This document shows positions 1 to 5,900 of a stretch of DNA of 8,063 nucleotides, one piece after another (within the stretch, counting starts at the first letter, position 1; every line of letters begins with the position of its first letter). Source of the stretch: Actinomycetota bacterium. Its GTDB lineage: Bacteria; Actinomycetota; UBA4738; HRBIN12. The position numbers were made by a program, and so were the translations under genes. The stretch lies in assembly GCA_004366195.1 (NCBI GenBank), contig ML214185.1:595-8657 (forward strand). Reading direction: 5' to 3'. Below the pieces are notes generated by a model. That model saw only the letters and a program-made list of their open reading frames with translations. It was not told the origin of the DNA and ran no database searches.

Positions 1-581
1 TCGGCGATCGCCTCGACGTCTTCGTGAGATTCGGGCACGACGACGCTCGCCGCCCCGGCGGCGACCCCGACGTGGAGCGCGATGGCGCCCGAGGTTCGGC
101 CCATCACCTCGACGAAGAACATCATGCCCGTCGATTCGCTCGTATCACGCACCTGGTCGATGGCACGGACGGCCGTGTTCACGGCCGTGTCGAACCCGAT
201 GGTCTCCTCCGTGCCCCAGATGTCGTTGTCGATGGTGCCGGGAATGCCGACGACGGGGACGCCGTGCTCCTCCTGCAGGGCGAGCGCGCCGCGGAAGCTG
301 CCATCGCCGCCGATGACGATGAGGCCCTCGACGCCGGCATCGCGCATGCGGGCGGCCGCCGCTGCCCGCACGGCCGGGTCGAAGAACTCTGGGCAGCGGG
401 AGGTGCCGATGACCGTCCCCCCGCGGTGGAGGATGTTTCCGACCGCCCGGTCGTCGAGGGCGACGAACTCCCCGGCGCGCACCGCGAGGCTGACGTCCTC
501 GAGGACGGGCGTCCGTCCGTAGGAGAACGAGACGTGCTCCGCCACCAGCAACGGCTCGCCGACCGGCTCAGGCGCAGCCAA
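1..581 (-). CDS. Chimeric ORF: start of ZnuC-like ABC ATPase joined in frame to 6-phosphofructokinase (partial, runs off left edge)
   Basis: The reading frame is open from a TTG at 581 to the window edge (193 codons). Residues 1-42 are the start of a zinc/manganese ABC transporter ATPase: a VSFSYGRTPVLEDVSL strand and then GEFVAL, the segment that normally leads into the Walker A loop. Walker A never comes. From about residue 43 the protein is 6-phosphofructokinase, entering at the HRGGTVIGTSRCPEF segment and continuing through IGGDGS, PGTIDND (the catalytic Asp motif) and VEVMGR. The first 50 or so PFK residues, including the glycine-rich GGDAPG loop, are missing. The TTG has a GGAGG six bases upstream and overlaps the end of znuA by 14 bases, as expected of a coupled znuC. 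Neither half can be functional as written. PFK codons include several GAA, GAT and CGT, slightly more A/T-ending than the neighbours, but too few to prove a foreign source. Both identities are confident; the join may be an assembly artefact. Confidence 0.8.
   Translation of the reverse strand, partial: MAAPEPVGEPLLVAEHVSFSYGRTPVLEDVSLAVRAGEFVALDDRAVGNILHRGGTVIGTSRCPEFFDPAVRAAAAARMRDAGVEGLIVIGGDGSFRGALALQEEHGVPVVGIPGTIDNDIWGTEETIGFDTAVNTAVRAIDQVRDTSESTGMMFFVEVMGRTSGAIALHVGVAAGAASVVVPESHEDVEAIA
447..461 (-). other. Junction between znuC-like and pfk-like coding sequence
   Basis: On the minus strand the codons for E-F-V-A-L (ABC ATPase, just before the expected G-P-N-G-A-G-K-S/T) are followed directly by D-D-R-A-V-G-N-I-L, which aligns with the region before the RGG of PFK. 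The changeover lies within a few bases of 450-460. It contains CTCGACGAC, which could fit either parent (the L-D of PFK, the A-L of the ATPase), so a short shared sequence may have mediated the join. No transposon ends or target duplication are visible. Deletion by microhomology and mis-joining of two contigs would look the same here. Confidence 0.75.
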
Positions 582-1455
582 GGGCGACCTCCAGCCTCCT
601 CAGGTTCCTCCGCATGATCGAACCGTACCCCTCGCCGGCGGCGACCTCCTCCGGCGTCAGCCCCTCCAGCGGGCTCAGGATCGCCGTGCGCGCGCCCGTC
701 TCGGCCGCGAGGGTCTCGGCCACCGCGGGGGAGATGAGCTCCTCCGTGAAGATGGTGGTGACGCCCTCCCGCTCGACGAGCGACCGCAGCTCCGCGAGGT
801 GTGCCGGGCTCGGCTCCGACTCCGGCGACACGCCGGCGATCGACACCTGCTCCAGCCCGTAGGCATCGGCGAGGTAGCCGAAGGCGGCGTGGCTGACGAC
901 GAGGAGGCGGCTCCTGCACGACGAGAGCCCGCGGCGGAACGCTCGGTCCAGGGCCTCGAGCTCGGCCCGGTAGGCCGACGCGTTCGCCCGGTAGACCTCG
1001 GCGTGCGCGGGATCGAGCTCGGCCAGGGCCCGGCCCACCGCCTCGACGACGGCGGCGAAGCGCATCGGGTCCAGCCAAACGTGGGGGTCCACCCTGCCGT
1101 CGGCCGAGAGGGTCGGCACCAGGGACAGCGCCTCCAGCGTGTCGCCCTCGGTCTGCGCGAGCGCGTCCTCCACCGCCGGCTGGAAGCCCCCACCCACGAC
1201 GAGCACGAGGTCGGCCCCGACGATCGCCGCGACGTCGTCCGGGGCGAGCTCCAGGTCGTGCGGCTCCGCCCCCGGCGGGGTCAGGTTCCGCACCCGCACG
1301 AGATCCCCGCCCACGCGCTCGGCGGCTTCGGCGAGCGGGTACACGGAGGCCACCACGTCCAGCCGATCTCCGTCACCGCCGGCGCTCCGGCACCCGGCCG
1401 GCGCCGCCACGGCCGCGAGGACCAGAACGATGGTGAGAATCATTCTCACCTTCAT
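568..1455 (-). CDS. znuA: Zinc ABC transporter substrate-binding lipoprotein, ZnuA/TroA family
   Basis: This 295-residue cluster 9 metal-binding protein would capture zinc (possibly manganese) outside the membrane and deliver it to a ZnuBC-type permease. Residues 1-21 form a signal peptide with a long hydrophobic core, followed by Cys22 in an A-P-A-G-C context, a slightly atypical lipobox (Pro at -3). Family ligands are visible: His66 in AEPHDLEL, His125 in DPHVWLDP and His189 in VVSHAAFGY. The usual fourth ligand, Asp near the C-terminus, is Ser261 in LSPLEGLTPEE; Glu239 in FTEELISP is another conserved acidic residue. There is no His-rich loop. The next gene downstream begins as a znuC and overlaps by 14 bases. 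The ATG at 1455 is placed 8 bases after a promoter -10, suggesting leaderless translation. An internal ATG at 1443 (residue 5), preceded by AAGGTGAGA, is an alternative. Regulation is probably by Zur, through the palindrome over codons 2-8. Family assignment is firm; zinc rather than manganese is inferred from that box. Confidence 0.9.
   Translation of the reverse strand: MKVRMILTIVLVLAAVAAPAGCRSAGGDGDRLDVVASVYPLAEAAERVGGDLVRVRNLTPPGAEPHDLELAPDDVAAIVGADLVLVVGGGFQPAVEDALAQTEGDTLEALSLVPTLSADGRVDPHVWLDPMRFAAVVEAVGRALAELDPAHAEVYRANASAYRAELEALDRAFRRGLSSCRSRLLVVSHAAFGYLADAYGLEQVSIAGVSPESEPSPAHLAELRSLVEREGVTTIFTEELISPAVAETLAAETGARTAILSPLEGLTPEEVAAGEGYGSIMRRNLRRLEVALGCA
1432..1450 (-). promoter_or_regulatory. 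Zur/Fur-type operator palindrome over the znuA start
   Basis: The sequence GGTGAGAATnATTCTCACC is a perfect inverted repeat of two 9-base arms about one central base. Its core TGAGAATnATTCTCA has the 7-1-7 form of Fur-family boxes and differs at two positions from TGAAAATGATTTTCA, the Zur box known in streptomycetes. It covers codons 2-8 of znuA, just downstream of the predicted transcription start. A bound repressor there would block initiation or early elongation. Confidence 0.75.
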
Positions 1456-1463
1456 GCCCCGCC

Positions 1464-1492
1464 ACGGTACGCTCCGCGCGGTCCGCCGTCAA
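1464..1492 (-). promoter_or_regulatory. znuA promoter (-35 TTGACG, 17-base spacer, -10 TACCGT)
   Basis: On the minus strand TTGACG (1487-1492) and TACCGT (1464-1469) are separated by exactly 17 bases and fit the primary sigma factor consensus. Only 8 bases lie between the -10 and the znuA ATG, so transcription would begin at or next to the start codon. The promoter sits in the 43-base gap between the GntR gene and znuA, so znuA need not depend on readthrough from the regulator. Confidence 0.6.
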
Positions 1493-1498
1493 CGCGCC

Positions 1499-1873
1499 TC
1501 AGGACGCGCGCGTCCAGGCGCGCTCCACCGCCCGGACGGCCTCCACGCGAGAGGCGCCGAGCTGCCGGGCCCGTCGCCCGTACCGGGTCGCGGCCGCGTC
1601 CAGACGGGCCGCGCGGCGATCCGCTGGAAGGGACAGACGCGCGGTCACGAAGGTTCCCCGGCGGCCGTGGGCGACGAGGAGCCCCGCCTGCTCGAGCGCC
1701 CGGTAGGCCCGGGCCACGGTCCCCGGTGCGATGCCGAGCGTGGCGGCGAGCTCGCGCACCGGCGGCAGCCGCTCCCCCGGCCCGAGCGACCCGGCGAGGA
1801 TCCGCCGGGCCAGGAGCTCGCGGAGCTGGGCCGCCGGGCGGACGCGCGAGGTCGGATCGAGCTCGATACGCAC
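1499..1873 (-). CDS. GntR-family transcriptional regulator, YtrA-like short form
   Basis: The protein has 124 residues. The first 70 or so form a GntR winged helix-turn-helix: VRPAAQLRELLARRI, then the recognition region LPPVRELAATLGIAPGTVARAY, then RALEQAGLLVAHGRRGTFV of the wing. The remaining 50 residues are Arg/Ala-rich and helical, with no ligand-binding domain of the FCD or UTRA type. This size matches the YtrA subfamily, whose members often control a neighbouring transporter or divergent gene. I chose GTG 1873 because M-R-I-E-L-D-P-T-S is the usual family start; an ATG at 1912 would add 13 unlikely residues. It is divergent from the flavin oxidoreductase (58-base gap) and upstream of znuA on the same strand, so either could be its target. 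A 12-base imperfect palindrome covers its start codon. Confidence 0.85.
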   Translation of the reverse strand: MRIELDPTSRVRPAAQLRELLARRILAGSLGPGERLPPVRELAATLGIAPGTVARAYRALEQAGLLVAHGRRGTFVTARLSLPADRRAARLDAAATRYGRRARQLGASRVEAVRAVERAWTRAS

Positions 1874-1882
1874 GACGTCATG
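1871..1882. promoter_or_regulatory. Possible autoregulatory operator, CAYGACGTCRTG
   Basis: CACGACGTCATG reads the same on both strands except for one symmetric pair (10 of 12 positions), centred on GACGTC. It overlaps the GTG start of the GntR gene and lies in the divergent intergenic region, a common place for GntR autoregulation. This rests only on symmetry and position. Confidence 0.25.
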
Positions 1883-1893
1883 ATGCTCCGCGC

Positions 1894-1923
1894 TTGAGAC
1901 CGGCGCCAGCATCCGGATAGCGT
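1894..1923 (+). promoter_or_regulatory. Promoter for the flavin oxidoreductase gene (TTGAGA, 18-base spacer, TAGCGT)
   Basis: TTGAGA at 1894-1899 and TAGCGT at 1918-1923 resemble -35 and -10 elements with an 18-base spacer. The ATG at 1932 follows the -10 after 8 bases, the same distance as at znuA, and no Shine-Dalgarno precedes it. This suggests a leaderless transcript. Confidence 0.5.
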
Positions 1924-1931
1924 GTGCGGCG

Positions 1932-2978
1932 ATGGGCGTGCACGTCGGGCTCGGCCTGTTCACCGGACAGGTGCCCTCGTGGTCCTCGCGGACCTTCTCC
2001 CTGGAGTACCGGGAGACGCTGGAGCTCATCCGCCTCGCGGAGCGGGTGGGCTTCGACTCCGTCTGGGTGAGCGAGCACCACGGCACCTCCGACGGATATC
2101 TGCCCTCCCTCCTGCCGTTCCTCGCGGCGGTCGCGGCCGTCACCGAGCGGGTCGCCCTCGGGACCGGCGTGATCCTCGCGCCGCTCCACGACCCCCTCCG
2201 CCTAGCCGAGGACGCCGCGGTCGTGGATCAGCTCTCGGGCGGCCGCCTCGTGCTCGGCCTCGGCGCGGGCTGGCGGGAGGAGGAGTTCCGGGCCTTCGGC
2301 GTCCCCCGGAGCGAGCGGGTCCGCCGCCTCGTCGAGACCGTGGAGATCCTGCGGCGCGCGTGGAGCGGGCGGCGCTTCTCCTTCGAGGGCCGCTCGTTCC
2401 GCTACGACCGGGTCCGGGTCTCGCCGCCCCCGGCGCGATCCGGGGGTCCGCCGATCTACCTCGGCGGCTACGCCGACGCGGCCGTCCGGCGAGCGGGGCG
2501 GCTCGCCGACGGCTACATCACCGACGATGGCGGTCTCGAGCCGACGCGTCGCTACGTCCGCCTCGTCGAGCAGGGGGCCCGGGAGGCCGGTCGGGACCCG
2601 AGCGCCCTCGGGCTCGTGCTGCTCCAGAACGCGTTCGTGGTCGCTGAGGGGGACCCCTGGACCCTCGTGCGCGAGGGCGTGCGCCACCAGATCGGCGCCT
2701 ACGCGGCCTGGGAGGCCGGCCACGACACGCCCGAGCACGACTCGCTCGAGCCCGACGCCCCCGAGGAGGAGCTCCGGCGGTGGACCGTCGCCGGCGGCCC
2801 CGACGAGGTGCTCCAGGCCCTCCGCCCCCTGGCCGAGACCTTCGGGGCCCGCCGCGAGCTCCACCTCGTGGTGCGCCTGCACTATCCGGGGATGGAGCTC
2901 GCCACGGCGGCCGCCGCCGTCGAGCTGTTCGCCGAGCGCGTCCTCCCGCCCCTGAAGGCGGCGTCGACCGGCCGTTGA
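1932..2978 (+). CDS. LLM-class flavin-dependent oxidoreductase (luciferase-like monooxygenase fold)
   Basis: A 348-residue protein of the bacterial luciferase superfamily, a single TIM barrel that uses reduced FMN or coenzyme F420. Family marks in order: the N-terminal strand MGVHVGLGLFTG, FDSVWVSEHHG (about residues 40-50), TERVALGTGVILAPLHDPLRLAED, SGGRLVLGLGAGWREEEFRAFGV (about 100-125), then PPIYLGGYADAAVRRAGRLADGYI (about 175-200), the usual cofactor-side loop. The length is normal and nothing is broken. The substrate cannot be read from the sequence; many actinobacterial members use F420, but that is not demonstrated here. The ATG has no Shine-Dalgarno and lies 8 bases after a promoter-like -10. 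It is divergent from the GntR regulator, which may control it, and is followed after 38 bases by the PAS protein on the same strand. Confidence 0.9.
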   Translation: MGVHVGLGLFTGQVPSWSSRTFSLEYRETLELIRLAERVGFDSVWVSEHHGTSDGYLPSLLPFLAAVAAVTERVALGTGVILAPLHDPLRLAEDAAVVDQLSGGRLVLGLGAGWREEEFRAFGVPRSERVRRLVETVEILRRAWSGRRFSFEGRSFRYDRVRVSPPPARSGGPPIYLGGYADAAVRRAGRLADGYITDDGGLEPTRRYVRLVEQGAREAGRDPSALGLVLLQNAFVVAEGDPWTLVREGVRHQIGAYAAWEAGHDTPEHDSLEPDAPEEELRRWTVAGGPDEVLQALRPLAETFGARRELHLVVRLHYPGMELATAAAAVELFAERVLPPLKAASTGR

Positions 2979-3004
2979 ACCACGGTACAACGTCAAGGAG
3001 GACG

Positions 3005-3019
3005 CCCGACCGACCGATG
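3005..3019 (+). repeat. 15-base sequence shared by the starts of both PAS genes (copy 1)
   Basis: CCCGACCGACCGATG ends in the ATG of the two-PAS gene and recurs exactly at 5889-5903, ending in the ATG of the PAS histidine kinase. The first residues after it are also alike (MEEGVEP and MPEGMEP). This points to common descent of the two 5' ends and supports these ATGs as starts. Confidence 0.7.
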
Positions 3020-3970
3020 GAAGAGGGCGTCGAGCCTCGCAGGGAGGGGCGCGGAGCGACCTCGTGTCGGGAGGACGAGGTGAGCGCAACCGATCACGGA
3101 ACGGAGCAGGGCGCGGGACCGGCGGAGCCGGAGCGGACGGTCGACTACCGAACCCTCGTCGAGCAGATCCCCGCCATCACGTACACCGAGATCCACGACG
3201 GGACCGCGGCCGCGGGCCAGCGGACCACGTACGTCTCGCCCCAGGTCACCCGGATCCTCGGGTACACGCCCTCCGAGTTCCTCGCCGATCCGCAGCTCTG
3301 GCGCAAGCTCCGACACCCCGCCGACCGCGCGAAGGTGCTCGCGGCCGAGCGGACCGCCGAGGTGACGCGGCAGCCCTTCCACGCCGAGTACCGGATGTTC
3401 GCCAGGGACGGGCGGCTGCTGTGGTTCCGCGACGATGCGGTGATCGTCGAGCACGGCGCGGGCGGCACCTACTGGCAGGGCGTGATGTTCGACATCACCG
3501 CCGAGAAGCTCGCCGAGGAGCAGGCCGCCGCGGCCGAGCGTCGCTACCGGAGCCTGGTGGAGACCCTCCCCGCCGTCGTGTACGTCGACCGGCTCGACGA
3601 ACGCGCCTCGAACGTGTACACGAGCCCGTACTCCGAGCGCCTGCTCGGCTACTCGAGCGAGGACTGGAACGCCGACCCCGACCTGTGGGTGAAGATCCTC
3701 CATCCCGACGACCGCGATCGCGCCATGGCAGCCCAGATCGAGCACGTCGAGACCGGCGAGCCCTACGACCAGGTGTACCGGCTCGTCGCTCGGGACGGCC
3801 GGATCGTGTGGGTCCGCGACATGGCCGTGGTCGTCCACGACGACGACGGAACGCCGCTCTACTCGCAGGGGTTCCTCCTCGACATCACGGCCCAGAAGGA
3901 GGCCGAGCTGGCCCTCCAGGAGGCGCTGGAACGCGAGCGGATGCGCGCCGGGCGCGCCTCCCTCGCCTAG
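3017..3970 (+). CDS. Stand-alone tandem PAS protein without output domain
   Basis: A soluble 317-residue protein holding two PAS modules of the PAS_3 type, each ending in a PAC motif. Module A is about residues 43-157: YRTLVEQIPAITYTE, VSPQVTRILGYTPSEFLADPQLW, HAEYRMFARDGRLLWFRD, WQGVMFDITAEK. Module B is about 176-290: RYRSLVETLPAVVYVD, LLGYSSEDWNADPDLWVKILHPDDRDR, ARDGRIVWVRD, LLDITAQK. A short helix (EAELALQEALERERMRAG) follows and the protein stops where a histidine kinase or GGDEF domain would normally begin. I see no kinase remnant before the next gene. There are no membrane segments. The PAS ligand is unknown. The start at 3017 is chosen because both it and the paralogous kinase start with the same 15 bases and a similar peptide; a GTG at 3080 with GGGAGG upstream is a serious alternative (296 residues). 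The protein could pair with the kinase at 5901 or act as a free sensor; that is inference. Confidence 0.85.
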   Translation: MEEGVEPRREGRGATSCREDEVSATDHGTEQGAGPAEPERTVDYRTLVEQIPAITYTEIHDGTAAAGQRTTYVSPQVTRILGYTPSEFLADPQLWRKLRHPADRAKVLAAERTAEVTRQPFHAEYRMFARDGRLLWFRDDAVIVEHGAGGTYWQGVMFDITAEKLAEEQAAAAERRYRSLVETLPAVVYVDRLDERASNVYTSPYSERLLGYSSEDWNADPDLWVKILHPDDRDRAMAAQIEHVETGEPYDQVYRLVARDGRIVWVRDMAVVVHDDDGTPLYSQGFLLDITAQKEAELALQEALERERMRAGRASLA

Positions 3971-3996
3971 CCCTCGCGAGACGCGGGGGCGGCTCC

Positions 3997-4025
3997 TTGA
4001 GCCTCGCGCGCGAGCGTGCGAGGAT
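3997..4025 (+). promoter_or_regulatory. Possible dacB promoter with a 12-base palindrome in the spacer
   Basis: TTGAGC (3997-4002) and GAGGAT (4020-4025) are separated by 17 bases and resemble -35 and -10 elements. The spacer contains CTCGCGCGCGAG (4003-4014), a perfect 12-base palindrome. CCTCGC (4002-4007) can also pair with GCGAGG (4018-4023) around a 10-base loop. It may be an operator, or a hairpin ending the upstream PAS gene; there is no T-run, so a classical terminator is unlikely. Confidence 0.35.
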
Positions 4026-5830
4026 GCCGGCCGTTCACCGAAGGAGGTCTGACCGTCCGCGCCCTCCCTCCGCGTCGTCGAGCCTGGAGCGCCCTGTTGG
4101 GGGTGCTGTTCCTCGGCGCGGGCCTGGCGACGCCGGCCGCTGCCGAGGACCTGCTCGTCGTCACCGCCTCGGCGTCGGTCGTGGCCCTGGACGCGCCGGT
4201 CACCATGACGGGGACCCTGGACGCCGTCGCGCCGTGCGCCGCCGACCGGCCCGTGGAACTCGAGTGGCGCCCGGCGGACTCGAGCGCGTTCGCCGTCGTT
4301 GCCGAGGGTGTGACCGGAGCCGACGGCAGCTTCACGTTCCGGCAGACGCGGCGCTTCACCGGCGCGTACCGCGTCGTCGCGCCGACCGCGGACGGCTGCC
4401 CCGCCGTGGTCTCCGCCGAGGTTCGGGTCCGCGTTCGCGCCCGTGTGGAGACGGCCGTGCTCGCCGACCGTCTGGTGGCGGGTGCCTGCGCGGAGGTCGC
4501 GGTCCTCGTCCGACCCCCGAAGCCGGGGCAGACGGTCGAGCTCCAGCGCCGCCAGGACGGACGCTGGCACACGATCGAGCACCTCGCCCTCGACGCGGAC
4601 TCCGCCGCCTCGTCCCGCCCCTGCTTCAGCTGGGAGGACGTGGGGATCGTTCGTCTGCGGGCTCGGTGGCCGGCCCAGGACGTGCTGAACGCGGCCTCCG
4701 CCGGGCCCGTCATGGCCTTCCGCATCGAGCCCGCCGGCTGGATGACGCGGATCCGGGACCTGATCGGCGACCGAGAGGTCTCGATCTCCGTCGGGGAGGC
4801 GGGCGACTTCCTGTTCGGGGTCGCGCCGTCGGCCCCGCGGACCCCGGCCTCCAACCAGAAGCTCCTCCTCTCCATGGCCCTCCTCGACGCGTTCGGACCG
4901 GGGTGGCGGATCCGCACCATCGCGGCCGCCGACGGGAAGCCCGGCCCGGTGCTCCACGGGGACCTCTGGGTCCTCGGTCGGGGGGACCCGGAGGTGGACC
5001 GGGGTACGATGCGCGCCCTCGCCCGCCGGATCGCGCGAGCCGGCATCGAGCGGGTGGACGGCAGGGTCCTCGGGGCGAGGACCTACTTCCTCCGGGACTG
5101 GAACGCGGTCGGGTGGAACGACGCGGCGACGTCCTACGTGGCGCGTCCCACCGCCCTCACGTTCGAGGGCAACCGCGATCGGCGTGGGCGGAACGTGCCC
5201 GACCCCGAGGCTCGCGCCGCCGCGGCCCTGGTTCGCGCCCTCGAGCGGCTCGGCGTCGCGGTGACGGGGCGTCCCGGCAGCGGCCGCCCGCCGGCCGGCC
5301 TGCGGACCGTGGCCTCGGTCGCCGGACGCCCACTGCGAGCCGTCCTGGCGCAAATGCTGCGGCCCTCCGACAACTTCGCCGCCGAGGTCCTCGGCAAGCG
5401 GCTCGGCGTGGCCGCCGCGGGCGTCCCCGGCACCATCGCGAAGGGCGCCGCCGCGATCTCCGCGTGGGCGATGGGCCACGGGGTGCGGGTCAAGAGCTAC
5501 GACGCGTCGGGGCTGTCGTACGCGAACACGGTGACCGCTGAGGGCCTCGTCCGCCTGCTCTGGGCGGCCGAGGCCGCGCGGTGGGGGACGGCCCTCTTCC
5601 GGGCCCTCCCCTCCGGCGGACAAGGGACCCTCCGGCATCGCCTGGCCGCCGTCCGGCTGCGGGCGAAGACCGGCACCCTGAGCGGCATCTCCGCCCTCTC
5701 GGGCTGGGTCTACCTGGAGCGGCTGGGGGTCTGGGGCGAGTTCTCGATCCTCTCCGCCGGGATGCCGAAGGGCACCGCCTCCGAGCTCGAGGACCGTATC
5801 GTGCGCATCCTCCAGAACCATGCGCGCTGA
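4016..5830 (+). CDS. dacB: D-alanyl-D-alanine carboxypeptidase/endopeptidase, PBP4 (DacB) family, peptidase S13
   Basis: A secreted penicillin-binding protein that would trim peptidoglycan stem peptides outside the membrane. Residue numbers count from GTG 4016 (604 residues). An Arg-rich n-region, the core WSALLGVLFLGAGLATPAAA and an A-A-A-E-D cleavage site form a signal peptide. Residues about 48-250 are two beta-rich, Ig-like segments, each with a Cys pair (APC/DGC, then GAC/RPC), likely disulphides. The catalytic part follows, with Ser279-x-x-Lys282 in ASNQKL, Ser451-Asp-Asn in RPSDNFAAE and Lys551-Thr-Gly in AKTGTL. HGDLWVLGRGDPEVD is typical of the family. The SxxK-SxN distance (172 residues) is shorter than in E. 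coli PBP4 (about 244), so the insert domain is reduced. The start is unclear: AAGGAGGT at 4041-4048 sits six bases before a GTC (4055), just where the signal peptide should begin, whereas GTG 4016 has no ribosome site and would lie before the predicted transcription start. Its role beside PAS sensors is unknown. Confidence 0.88.
   Translation: MRGCRPFTEGGLTVRALPPRRRAWSALLGVLFLGAGLATPAAAEDLLVVTASASVVALDAPVTMTGTLDAVAPCAADRPVELEWRPADSSAFAVVAEGVTGADGSFTFRQTRRFTGAYRVVAPTADGCPAVVSAEVRVRVRARVETAVLADRLVAGACAEVAVLVRPPKPGQTVELQRRQDGRWHTIEHLALDADSAASSRPCFSWEDVGIVRLRARWPAQDVLNAASAGPVMAFRIEPAGWMTRIRDLIGDREVSISVGEAGDFLFGVAPSAPRTPASNQKLLLSMALLDAFGPGWRIRTIAAADGKPGPVLHGDLWVLGRGDPEVDRGTMRALARRIARAGIERVDGRVLGARTYFLRDWNAVGWNDAATSYVARPTALTFEGNRDRRGRNVPDPEARAAAALVRALERLGVAVTGRPGSGRPPAGLRTVASVAGRPLRAVLAQMLRPSDNFAAEVLGKRLGVAAAGVPGTIAKGAAAISAWAMGHGVRVKSYDASGLSYANTVTAEGLVRLLWAAEAARWGTALFRALPSGGQGTLRHRLAAVRLRAKTGTLSGISALSGWVYLERLGVWGEFSILSAGMPKGTASELEDRIVRILQNHAR
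4041..4048 (+). promoter_or_regulatory. Strong Shine-Dalgarno AAGGAGGT facing a GTC codon
   Basis: AAGGAGGT is the best ribosome-binding match in the window. Six bases later, in the dacB frame, stands GTC at 4055, and the peptide from there (VRALPPRRRAW...) is a textbook signal-peptide n-region. No ATG, GTG or TTG lies at proper distance in this frame. Either a rare GTC start is used, a base is wrong, or the ribosome starts elsewhere. Confidence 0.55.
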
Positions 5831-5900
5831 AGAGCGCCCCGAGGAGCCCCTGCGGTGGTCCCAGGCCTTCCGACCGTAAAGCGTGTCCCCCGACCGACCG
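5831..5900 (+). other. 70-base gap between dacB and the kinase gene
   Basis: The gap holds no clear terminator and no Shine-Dalgarno at normal distance from ATG 5901. TAAAGC at 5877-5882 could be a weak -10 but has no good -35. Its last 12 bases belong to the 15-base sequence shared with the other PAS gene. With same-strand genes on both sides, readthrough from dacB is possible. Confidence 0.4.

Noticed and set aside
24..617. Plus-strand frames opposite the znuC/pfk chimera
   Set aside because: The minus strand carries clear PFK and ABC ATPase motifs; these frames show none.
2975..3001. TTGAAC, TACAAC and AAGGAGG as promoter and ribosome site for the two-PAS gene
   Set aside because: The -35 and -10 candidates are only 5 bases apart, and the AAGGAGG lies 15 bases before ATG 3017, so they do not form a normal unit. 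They could serve a different start, but I cannot support it.
3064..5541. An 825-codon plus-strand frame running through the PAS gene and dacB
   Set aside because: It is in a shifted frame relative to two well-supported genes and is low-complexity Arg/Pro/Gly. No domain is visible.
5831..5870. Rho-independent terminator after dacB
   Set aside because: Only a 4-base stem (CCTG/CAGG) with no T-run can be drawn.
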